44,942 bases of DNA from Flammula alnicola (taxonomy: Eukaryota; Basidiomycota; Agaricomycetes; Agaricales; Strophariaceae): contig JADNRV010000367.1 in assembly GCA_015499995.1 (NCBI GenBank), positions 1 through 44,942 on the forward strand. Direction: 5' to 3'. Both the position numbers and the translations under genes were made by a program. The notes below the pieces were generated by a model, which had not been told where the DNA came from, made no database searches, and was given only the letters and a program-made list of their open reading frames with translations. Each line of letters begins with the position of its first letter. Position 1 is the first letter of the stretch. Positions 23,107 to 32,580 of this stretch are shown here, in pieces.

Positions 23107-25617
23107 TCATCGTAGATCAACGATTTCCAACGCAGAGTCCTTCATCTGTACATGTCCTTTGTCTGCGTCCTGCAAGTATGATAAAGGATACGTCGGTCAG
23201 ATATGCGTTGACGACCGTATGGATAAAATCAACTTACGGTGTATATTGGTTTGTCCGGATGGGGGTGGAACGCTTCCTTCGCTTTACATTCAAGGATCGT
23301 ATACAAACCCGGAGGATCTGTCAAGCGGAAGATACCGAAACTAACATGGAATGTTAACGAAAGCCATGGTGAATAGTAGACGAATATTTACTCACTTGGG
23401 ATTAGACTTCGGCGCGCAGACGACAGCGAACGACTCTGGAAGCATGCGTTGAAACCCAGAATGTGTGTGAAGGTCAACTGAAGACATGAAACATGATTGT
23501 GACGGATGCGTGTGTATCTGCAATGTAATAATAGCCATCAACGCCCCGCATTAATTGGCTAAAAAAAAGATAAGATCGACTGACCCAGCCAAGAGTAATC
23601 AAACTTCGTTCCTCGGTAAATTGTAGGACCAGTTCTTCTTCGTCCATCGTACATGTATCGCTCGTTGAACGTTGCTTAGGGATCAACAAGGTCGTTACCG
23701 TATATTTGTGTCCTTTGTCCTTCCCTAACAACAGCCCGCACGTCTCCTTGTTCATCTCCGTATTCACTTTTGCGATAGCAAGGAATCGAGGTAGACATTC
23801 ACGTGGGAGACTGACGGTCTTGAGCGGCACGTTAGGATCAAATATCGCGTCCGGAGGGATAGGAATCTTGCTAGCTTCCGCTTGCGTCGGAGGAATTAAT
23901 TGTGGAGGAATGCCACTACCAGGTATTGGAGGCGGCGGTCGTATGTACGATGTGCTTGCTTGTTGTTGGGGGTTGTACGGATTCGCGTACGGATAAGGAG
24001 CTTGTGCTGGAGCAGAGCTCGGCCCAGGCGCAGGTAGTCCGGGATAAAGGGCACCAGTTTTTGTATCATTTGAGTTAGAGCCGAAAAGTATCGATGCTGT
24101 TCCGTGGTATCTCTCTCCTGTGTCCATGAACATTGAATTGAGGGAAGGGAAGTAACCCTGCGTTTTCTGGTGTTGCGACATGAGTGGTGGATATCGAATT
24201 GAACCTGCACCAGGAACAGGTGATGTTGTCGTTACAGGTGGCGGATATGACGGACTGCGCGTGCATGAATTATAAGTCAAGTCAGAAAAAGCTAACTGCG
24301 CCGCACCTTCGTACAGTCCTGGTGGGTGTCTTGTGTTCAGGTTTATGGATCCGACGATAATCATAGTGGTGAATTGATTCCGAATCCGTCGAATCGCCTT
24401 CATATTTTGTTGGATTCTCGAGAGGCATAGTCGTGGGTGCCGTCCCGTACGGATCTCTATACGAATTCTGGCGAGTAGGAGGATGTGCTGAAGGATATTC
24501 GATCGGGGTCGACTGGAAGAAGCTCGAAGAGGGAGTGGTGGCTGCAGACGAACCGGTATAGTTAGGAAACATGGGAGATGCAGTCGACGCTAGAGATGCT
24601 GTTGATGGCGTTCCGTCAGAGGTATACGCCGGTGGTGGTGGCAAATTCTGACGAGCAGCATGAGCCGCCTCTTCTGCCTCTTGCTGCCGCCGGGCAATAC
24701 CTTCCTGCTCCTGCTTCCTCTTCTGTTCAGCCTGTCGTCTCAAAATTTCTTCCTCCCTGGACCGCATCTGCTCCTGCTGTTGTTGTTGTTGGCGGGTGAC
24801 TTCGTCTAGCGGACGCCCATCCGCAATCACGACGGTACTCTGAGAGCCATGCGCATTCGGTGGCCTCGAAAACGTGTAATCCGGAGGAATGCTGGCCACC
24901 TTTCGAGCAGCGGCGGCGGCGGCCTCCTTTCGGCGAGCTCGTTCGGCCTCGTCCTCGACGCGCATTTGTTCCCGCTGCTGCCTCCATTTCGCCGCCTCCT
25001 CCGCCGCCATCCGCTGCTGCTCCCTCGCCTCGCTCCTGGCCCGCTCTTCTTCCTGGAATCGCTCACGCTGGGCCTGCGCCTGCGCACGGGCGGCCGATTC
25101 GTCGTTGGCTATCTTCTGCGTCCGAGCGTTAGGAGTTCGTTCTTGGTCAAGGCCGTCTGGATGCTTCTGCAACCATTTGTCGTACCGGTCGACGATAGCA
25201 GGCTTGAGGTCGGAGAGATTGTCGAGAATGTCTTGACCGTTCTGTGATAAATAATTAATTGGATGGTCGTCGAGCCACATAATAATTCAGAGAGGTACGC
25301 ACCAAGGCAAGGTTCTGCCGTTGGTTGGCATTCAGCTTAACATTGTAATCCCGATGCATGGGGAGTTTCTCGAGCACGAGCGTAGCTGCTCGGGCGAGCT
25401 CAACGAAAGCACCTTCAAGATCACCCCTCCTGGCACATTCCTTCCCTTCTTTTCTATATTTCTCGGCGACTCTGAGGTAATGCTTGAAATCCTTGCTGTC
25501 ATCCCACAAGTCTTCCATGGCCCTATCCGCAAGCTCAGCTATCGATGATGGCCTTTTGGCAGGCCCGGTCTTTGGAATATGGCGACCATTCCCTGTGTGT
25601 GCCGCAGAATTGTTCAT
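23107..25617 (-). CDS. sst2: AMSH/Sst2-type JAMM deubiquitinase
   Basis: A zinc metalloprotease that removes ubiquitin, characteristically K63-linked chains, from endosomal cargo alongside ESCRT-0. Six exons give about 735 residues with a clean frame. The N-terminal 110 residues form the USP8/MIT-like helical domain ([38 protein letters not shown]). A long charged coiled coil rich in Glu, Arg and Ala follows, with a Gln run ([11 protein letters not shown]), then a Pro/Ser-rich linker. The C-terminal MPN+ domain holds [11 protein letters not shown] and, across an intron, [19 protein letters not shown], the full JAMM zinc motif with the insert typical of AMSH. The end is [12 protein letters not shown]. 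The start is the first ATG (MNNSAAHTG). A decayed copy of the 3' end lies at 20740-21010. Confidence 0.93.
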
Positions 25618-25758
25618 TATGAAGAAAGAGAAGGACGACGATGGCGTCGGTTGCGCTGAAAGATCTGTATCGGTCTGCACTGCGGCGGGCAGTGTTGTAC
25701 TTAGTCATGTGACCCCGGGGGCTAGTATTGCCCACCCGTATGACGGTGAGGTCCCCCA

Positions 25759-26037
25759 TTATCCAAGTTTATTACCCTCTGCGACCATGTTCTGCTCCCA
25801 ATTGAGGCCAATGAACAACGCACAGGCGCCATAGTGACCGACCATTGGCTCGAGGGACGCGCAGATATAATGGCCGTACTCTTTCTCATCCCCATCATCG
25901 CTCTCACCATTGGCGTCAGCGCCCTCCCCCGGCTGAAAACTGTTCGACCAATGCCTCATATTCGGCTCTTGTTCGACCTCAGTCTGTCGGCGGTCACGCA
26001 TCATCATATCATCCACAAATTCCTTAATTCTCAACAA
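25759..26037 (-). CDS. Possible small acidic protein upstream of AMSH
   Basis: An open frame of up to 92 codons on the same strand as AMSH, ending about 140 bp before its start. It reads like protein: a Met-rich helix (EFVDDMMMRDRRQTEVEQE), an acidic segment (GEGADANGESDDGDEKEYGH) and a C-terminus with GHYGACALFIGLNWEQN. The first codon of the open frame is not ATG; an internal ATG exists. An upstream ATG near 26146 would join it if one base were missing near 26080. No family is recognised. It could be an upstream ORF, an unrecognised short gene, or chance. Confidence 0.3.
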   Translation of the reverse strand: MLRIKEFVDDMMMRDRRQTEVEQEPNMRHWSNSFQPGEGADANGESDDGDEKEYGHYICASLEPMVGHYGACALFIGLNWEQNMVAEGNKLG

Positions 26038-26317
26038 AAACGCAAGGACGGTCCTCGGAATTGAGAAAGTTTCTAAAAATCCCGCCGACTGATGAGGTGC
26101 GCTGAATCACACATCAAGAATAGTAGATGATGAACCATATGATGGCCTCAAGGTTCAAGCAAAACACGATTCTCACCGGGCTTCAAGGCATTTCAGGTTT
26201 TCTGATGGGTCAATCTATAAGAATTGCTTATCGTTCGTCCTCCCAGATAGGAAAGCATATAAAAAGTATACACTGCCCTCGTGTCACTCTCATAGGTCTT
26301 ATTCAACTTCACGCGCT

Positions 26318-28382
26318 ATGTTTGAACAGAATGCCTCAGTACCCGCGTTTCAAGCCATGTTCCACGAAAATTGGGTACTTGTTGGAATTTCCAGCCTTTG
26401 TTGCTGGATTATTTTATCCTACTACAATGGACAAACGCGAAAAGTATGTCAGCTCCTTATACACGAAATGGTTGAATGCACTGACTCTAAAACGCGAGCG
26501 TAGCTGAAATATATTCCAACTGCTGGTTGTGACATACCACTCCTGTCATATTTTGGGACTTTTTGTCTCCTTTTCGATGCAAAAAAGTTCATCAAGACAG
26601 GTATCCAGAAGGTCCGCCGCTACCTTACTATTCTACCGTTTAGATCTCATTGCATCACTTGCTTTCTTCAGTGGCCAAATAACATCTTCAAGATTCCTGC
26701 GTTATTGGAGTGGGTAGTCGTGGTCGCTCACCCAACTTTGAGATATGAGTTGCATAGAGCACCAGAAACTGTGTTGTCATCCGCCTTTGCACTGGAAAAG
26801 GTAGCTCTGTTCGTTGGGCCACTTTTTGGTTCTAAAGTCTAGATTTGATTTTCAGTCTCTTCAAGCCGAATATACAATTGGCCAGAATATCATCACAGAC
26901 CCGTATCACGTTCCTATCATACGTTCAGAACTCACTAAAGCCCTTCCACAACTTGTCCCCATGATGCATGAAGAAGTCGTCGAGGCTCTCAATGAGTACA
27001 TACCATTGGAAGATGGTGAAACTCGTCTATATTAATATTATCCGAGACTTCGAAACTAATTAACCTCCTCAAACTCCTTGGTTATTTAGATTGGACCTGT
27101 GTTTCTAAAGCTTTCGAAATCATGGCGCAGGTCATTTGCCGTGCCAGCAACCGTGCTTTCGTTGGACGTCCTTTATGTAAGTCCCTTCGACTCCAAAGGT
27201 AGAGCAAGAATTGAACCCGCATCGTAGGCAGAGACCCCGACTATGTCGACCTCAACGTACAATTCACAGTCGACGTTGTTCAGACTGCCGCCATTCTTGG
27301 AGCTGTACCTAGAATACTCCGGCCGTAAGAAAGCTAATGAACCGACCCAACTGTATGTTTATCTTCCTCATTCGCAGACTAGTAAACTCTTTGGTGTCCA
27401 ACATTCCGAAGAGAATGCAGCGCGCTAAAGCGCACCTTGCGCCTGTTATTCAAGCCCGTCGCAAGGAACGTGAAGAAAAGGAAGATCAGGTAGATAAAAC
27501 GGTAGGCGCATCATAAAGCTAACAATTTATAATACACTCACTTGAATCTACAAAGGCTGATGTTCTCACTTGGCTTATGGATGAAGCGAAAGGCAAAGAA
27601 GCCAGTGATTCATTGCTGACAACCCGCATGTTGACCATCAATTTCGCTGCTATACACACGTCGTCGAATGTGAGTCAAATTCCGAGAAATGTGCATGTCA
27701 AATACTCACGCTTTTTGTACTGCAGACGTTGATGCACGCGTTCTACAATTTAGTGGCATACCCCGAATATATCCAAGCCCTTCGAGAGGAGGTAGAAGAA
27801 GTTGCCAATGAAGAGGGATGGACGAAAGCCGGCCTCGATAAAATGCACAAAGTTGACAGCTTCATCAAGGAGTCCCAGAGATTGCATCCTGTCGGTGGCC
27901 GTAAGTTCCCGCTTTGCTTAGTCTCACGAAATAGATCTAAAGTTCCAGTTTTTTTAGTCAGTCTACAACGGGTTGCAATTAGTGACTATACCTTTTCAGA
28001 TGGTACAACTGTCCCACAAGGCACGACCCTCACTGTCGCCGTTCAGCATGCACATCTGAACGGGACAGTTTATGAGAATCCGACGACATTCGACGGCTTC
28101 CGCTTTCTCAAGATGAAAGAACGTGAAACTAAAAAGTTCGACCTGGTATCGACAAGTGGTGACTCCCTTTCTTTCGGATATGGGAGGCATGCGTGCCCCG
28201 GAAGATATTTCGCGACATGCGAGCTTAAATTAATACTTGCCCATTTATTAGTGACCTACGATATCAAGTTTGAGAACGATGGAGTTCGTCCTGCGGATAC
28301 ATGGGTGTCGTTGGGGGGCCTGCTCTCTTGCGTGCCGAATGCGAACGCCAAGGTCTTATTCAGGAGACGCATACTTCAGTAG
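26318..28382 (+). CDS. Cytochrome P450 (P450-1)
   Basis: A membrane-anchored haem monooxygenase, probably in the endoplasmic reticulum. The first exon (26318-26443) gives a short head and a membrane anchor (WVLVGISSLCCWIILSYY). Later exons give GTFCLLFDAKKFIKTGIQK, SLQAEYTIGQNIITDPYH, RASNRAFVGRPLCRDPDY, the I-helix NFAAIHTSSNT, the ExxR motif ESQR and the haem loop FGYGRHACPGRYFA. Introns are 45-75 bp and all junctions keep the frame; the intron near 26610 has a weak GTCCGC donor. The pattern resembles fungal ent-kaurene-oxidase-like P450s, which are numerous in Agaricomycetes; the substrate is unknown. It is transcribed away from AMSH, with about 700 bp between their start codons. Confidence 0.9.
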
Positions 28383-28936
28383 AATATATGGGTTATTAGA
28401 GGCAATACATGACTCTCAGGGTTCTGTAGTTTTCTTACGATGTGGGTAAGAGAGCGAGTCTTTCACTTTGACTCTGTACACGAACATGGGCGAAATGCGG
28501 CCCGCCTTACAGCACTGGGAGTTCTGGGATCATGATTCGGTCCGCTCCGAGTCGTTGTATATATAGTAACTACTAAATGAATACTAATTCTTTCAAGAAC
28601 AGCAACGAAAATGCGTCATCCCCTTTCTGCCACGCTCTTTCGCGTGCTCAAGTTCCTTCATATTCTTGCCGACGTTGTGAGAACGATGTGCGCTGGGTGC
28701 GGAACACTGGTGTCGATTCGGGCGGTCACCGTCTTCGCAGTCGATTGTGACACAGTCCATGGGTTGCCCGTAATTCACACACCGAGGAGTACTTAACAGC
28801 GCAATCAGTGGGTCTGGCGTAGAGAACTAGAATATGTATCTGCTCTCAATCGTGTAACTAACAAGCCTGTCATGACATATATATATTATTGATGACCATT
28901 CCTGATTTTATATGCCAAATTAGAGACTCTCTTATT

Positions 28937-29087
28937 CACTTGAGCTGTTGGCACTTGCATGTCACTCACCAAAGTGAATGCACTTCGTTAAGAACAGGGC
29001 CTTCTGATCCAAGTGGATTGACTTCGATCACTTGGCCTCAATTGGGTCACTTACTGGCTTGTACAAGTGACCTAAGTGGCATAGTGA
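28937..29087. repeat. Cluster of CACTT/AAGTG motifs with a stem
   Basis: About nine copies of CACTT or its complement AAGTG lie within 150 bp, in both orientations. Two form an exact 8-bp inverted repeat (GGTCACTT at 29045, AAGTGACC at 29065). Such density is unusual and could be an array of protein-binding sites or a decayed small transposon. Confidence 0.45.
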
Positions 29088-29499
29088 TCGTGTAGTTTTC
29101 CTGATGTAGCCGCTGACATTGAGGCTGAAGCGCTGAAGCTTGAAAGCTTTAGAATCTGGATGATGGTCTTGCAACCGGGAGTTGAATTAATGCAGAGCAG
29201 CAAAAACAAGCTGCCCAAAAGTGTCACCATCTCCAAAAGCCCTTCGCACAGGCAACCAAAATATCGTAGTGTTCACATGCACTGCCAACGTTAACGCCAG
29301 TCTTCTCATCTAAAGCCATCATGATGTTGATCGTACATAACTTATTCTAACTCGAACTAGTGCCAGGGGGGCCGACAGATCAGATCAAGTATCTTGTACT
29401 AGGCGCAGAATCTGCGCCTCAGATATCTCTAAATAGTACTCCATCAAACGTATGAATACAGTGATCCTTCTTGCGGGTAACATGGTAGAATCTACTACC

Positions 29500-29507
29500 T
29501 ATAAAAT
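29500..29507 (+). promoter_or_regulatory. TATA box of P450-2
   Basis: TATAAAAT lies 61-68 bp upstream of the P450-2 start codon. The position is suitable for a core promoter. Confidence 0.45.
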
Positions 29508-29567
29508 ACGACATAGAGAGGCCCATAATTAACACGTCTCTCATTTGAATCTTGCCTTCAATCAGTC

Positions 29568-31294
29568 ATGGGAATCCAACCAGACTTGCTCTTCCTATAC
29601 AGTGCAATTCTCTCTTTTTTAGGACTTGTCATAACTGTTAGAGACTTATCCCGTCTCTCTACATCACTTCCGCATACAAGCGCATTTACCATGGCGTGGT
29701 TAATCACCTTCACATTTGCATTCGGGTTTCTTTCTGCGACATTCCATGCCCTCAATAAAGCAGCAGATTTTCATACGAAATCAGGCGTACCAATAGTACG
29801 GAGCTGGATCCCATGGGTGGGAAGCGGCATCCATTTTTCACGGTACCCAATACCCTTCCTCGAGTCCTGCAGGTGAGTATCCATCATACTACCAAGTTCA
29901 AGCGGTCAGTGCCAGTGTTTGACATTTTATACTTTCTATTGTACAATTTCTAGGGTTCAATATGGTCCCATCTACAAGTTTTTTGCAGGTGGACGATACA
30001 TAATCGTAATATCTTCCACACGCGCGATACGCGATTTCCTCGGAACTATAGGCGAACGTTCGGCGTCATCAACTACCAGTGGTATCAGTCTATATCCGGA
30101 TTACCTGATAAAGCACGGGTTCCACATATTCATTCAGTTCTCGATCAAAAAGTCTTCACAGCCGTCGCTCGCCATCTATCCAACCATCGTCTTGAAAACA
30201 CATCCAACCACTTCAATCGCGCTCTCTTCCCCTTCTTGATGACGCATCAAAGGGGCAAATACATTCGCCTCTTCTCCTCCAAGATTTCGTGCGAAAGAGT
30301 AGCTATTATGCGATGTGCACAGCGCTTTTCGGTCCAAAATATCCGGCCGCTGATACTTGCGAGGACTTCTTTGTATTCGACCAAGGTGCAGCTCAGATCA
30401 TCAAGGAGTATCCAAACGCATCGCCTCTAGCCAAGCAGGCCCGCGCTCGTAACACCTTGAAAAACACAGCCTATCTTCAGGAGTTTTGGCGTGAAGAGCA
30501 GGAAGGATGTGGTACTGGGGCATCTGAAGCGATGGCAGTGGGCATTCGAGAACTGAGGAAGGCCGGACTTACGGATGACGAGATAGCCCATACGATAAAC
30601 CTTTTCGTATGGGGCGCCAACAGCAATCTCGCACAGATCACGGAGTGGCTTCTGGCGTACATTGTCATGAATCCTGCAACTTATTCTCGAATTTGTCAAG
30701 AGGTTCGGCAAGTATTGGACTCCAAATATCCGGACCGCGAGTCTGTATTACAGATATCTGCGCAGGACTTAGACGGCCCGGACTTCGCCCTTCTGACGTC
30801 GATGGTCAAAGAGGTCTTGCGATTAAGCGTCCTGCCTACGTCGTTCCGAGAAGCCCAGACAGATGGATATATCGTTGCGGACGATGGTTCCACACTTCCC
30901 GTGCTCAAAGGAGAGTGGGTAGTGGCTGACATTCGCGGGATGCACTACAGCGCCAGGTATCACGATGACGCAGAGGCGTGCAAAATTGATCGTTTCTTGT
31001 ACGCCAGGGACAAAGCGCCAACATGTTTTACTCCCTTCGGAGGCGGGAGACACATGGTGAGTTTCTCGCTGATGCATGTGCACAGAACTAATCAAACGAA
31101 TCTTTCAGTGTGCAGGGCGCAATCTTGCGATGCACACTATGCGCATGTTCGTGATAATCGCTCTTTATCTCTACGACATTGAACCGGTCGAGAACGCGAG
31201 GTTCCCTATGGTGAATCCGGCGAGTGACATGGCTGCAGCTGCACCATTGGGGGATCCCGTAGAAATTATCCTTCGACGGCGTCGAGAGTATTAA
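29568..31294 (+). CDS. Cytochrome P450 (P450-2)
   Basis: Exons 29568-29872, 29954-30081, 30138-31056 and 31109-31294. The first exon has two hydrophobic segments (LLFLYSAILSFLGLVITV and WLITFTFAFGFLSATFHAL) and ends with the Pro-rich VGSGIHFSRYPIPFLESC. Others hold VQYGPIYKFFAGGRY, RKSSYYAMCTALFGPKYPA, the I-helix region FVWGANSNLAQITEW, ExxR as EVLR, and the haem loop FTPFGGGRHMCAGRNLA split by the last intron. The WGANSN helix and general pattern resemble CYP7/CYP8-like sterol hydroxylases; this is tentative. Between HFNRALFPFL and DDASKGQIHSPL, near 30235, the frame shifts by one missing base, so as given the gene is broken. Its promoter and first exon are duplicated at 12470-13020. Confidence 0.85.
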
Positions 31295-31974
31295 TGTTTT
31301 TAAGAATAGAATCTATCCAGTGATTCAAGTGAGACGAACAGTCGAAAGTCCTGTCTTTCATCAGCTTCCATTGACAGTGCCTGCACATACGCCAACCTCT
31401 TAATGCGACTCCTACCAAACTTGGAATCAAAGAGGAGATTCACCGCTGATTTTGTGCTGTCTCCCTGCACGGAATCTCGCCCGCGATTAAATCCAGAACA
31501 TTACGATTTGATTTACAGACGTGAATTTGAATTCAATGCCAGTGATATCATGCAGTGGATGTAGTAAATGTATTTCAACAGTGTATTTCCAGGTTGAATC
31601 CGCTTTCAGCGTTGTTGCTCAATTTCAAGTTTCCCGGTGCGCCACACTCTGCCTCATCCGGACAAGTCGAACGAGAAGATGTTCCGTGTCACACGCTCTC
31701 ACCTCGCCTCCTATTCACCTATGAAATACAAGGTATGTTCTACAGGGCTTTGCCGCTTGCTGGCCTTAGCAGGCTCCATATTGAGCGGGGTTGTTGAAAG
31801 ATTCATGAAAGGGTTGAACGCGACTGGGTCAAGGGCACGTATAGACGCCTGTGCCTCGTGTATTGTCACGGCCTTCAGTACATCTAATCCGGATTGAAAT
31901 ATTATTGACGTCCCAATTGGGCGCTCAGGGCAGGATGCCGATGCTGCCGTTGGCTTTAATGCCATCATGAGTCA
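31295..31974. other. Intergenic between convergent P450-2 and orphan copy B
   Basis: Open frames of 65-85 codons occur on both strands at 31520-31970, but none has a recognised domain and they overlap one another. Nothing else was seen. Confidence 0.35.
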
Positions 31975-32469
31975 CTAGTCATGCATCGATGAGCTAATAC
32001 AACTCCGTTCTAAATTCAAATTGAGTGATACCTGCGAAGTGTTAAAGGCGTCAAGTGGAATAGAAAGATAAATAAGCCCACCTTCCATCTTAAGAAGCTC
32101 CCTGGCAACAGCTTCGCGTTCTCCCTCTTCGAATTTGGGTATCAATTCAGGATCCATCCCTTTCCATCCAGAAAATGGCGCTGACTGCGTCATGACCATG
32201 TATTGCTTCCAGCTTTCGGGACCGAACATAAGAAAGCGAGCACGGTATGGCCTTCTTTCAATCTTCCGAAGAATGGCAGAAAGAGCCGCCATGGAATCGT
32301 TCCGTACTTCATTCAGAGGTCTTTCCATGATGCGAGAGCCCCACGCGACGCAGGTGGCATTATCGATCACATAGCCACCCACGATCGAGCGTCGAGATGG
32401 ACCGCTCGGGTACGATGTTTGAGATTGTGTATTAGATGGCGGGTTAGAGGTCGAATCTTCCTGAAGCAT
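31975..32469 (-). pseudogene. Orphan protein, truncated copy B
   Basis: A paralogue of the orphan gene at 21962, in inverted orientation, starting MLQEDSTSNPPSNTQSQTSY. It keeps exon 1 with in-frame gaps, then has a 4-bp deletion just before the position of the intron donor. Similarity to copy A stops inside that intron: the second exon (FRKVVIDDEVVFAHG in copy A) is missing. Read straight through it ends in an unrelated tail (SLNLNLERSCISSSMHD). It lies about 110 bp downstream of P450-3. It may still give a truncated protein, but the C-terminus is lost. Confidence 0.7.
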
Positions 32470-32510
32470 TTTGAAGACGGTTGTCGGTTCGTACGCGTTC
32501 TAATTATACA

Positions 32511-32534
32511 ACCAAAACTTGTACATGTTTTGGT
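32511..32534. promoter_or_regulatory. Near-perfect 24-bp palindrome upstream of orphan copy B
   Basis: Perfect 8-bp arms ACCAAAAC/GTTTTGGT surround a TGTACA core; 22 of 24 positions are symmetric. It lies between the P450-3 stop codon and the orphan start codon, at the same place as the element at 21858. It could be an operator for the orphan gene or an RNA hairpin in the P450-3 3' UTR. Confidence 0.45.
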
Positions 32535-32580
32535 TCACTCCCACGCCAATTAATATTGTTGAACGCCGCAGCGACGCGGA

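Larger units (their letters stand above)
28383..29567. other. Intergenic between P450-1 and P450-2
   Basis: No gene is supported. It contains a cluster of CACTT/AAGTG motifs at 28937-29087. From about 29350 it holds the P450-2 promoter that was duplicated at 12.5-13.0 kb. Confidence 0.5.

Noticed and set aside
29558..29755. Similarity between a plus-strand frame at 12594-12812 and a minus-strand frame at 29558-29755
   Set aside because: Both are antisense shadows of the P450-2 first exon and its relic. The nucleotide duplication is real; the antisense protein is not.
31520..31970. Overlapping frames of 65-86 codons on both strands
   Set aside because: They contradict each other and none has a recognisable domain or conserved copy elsewhere in the window.
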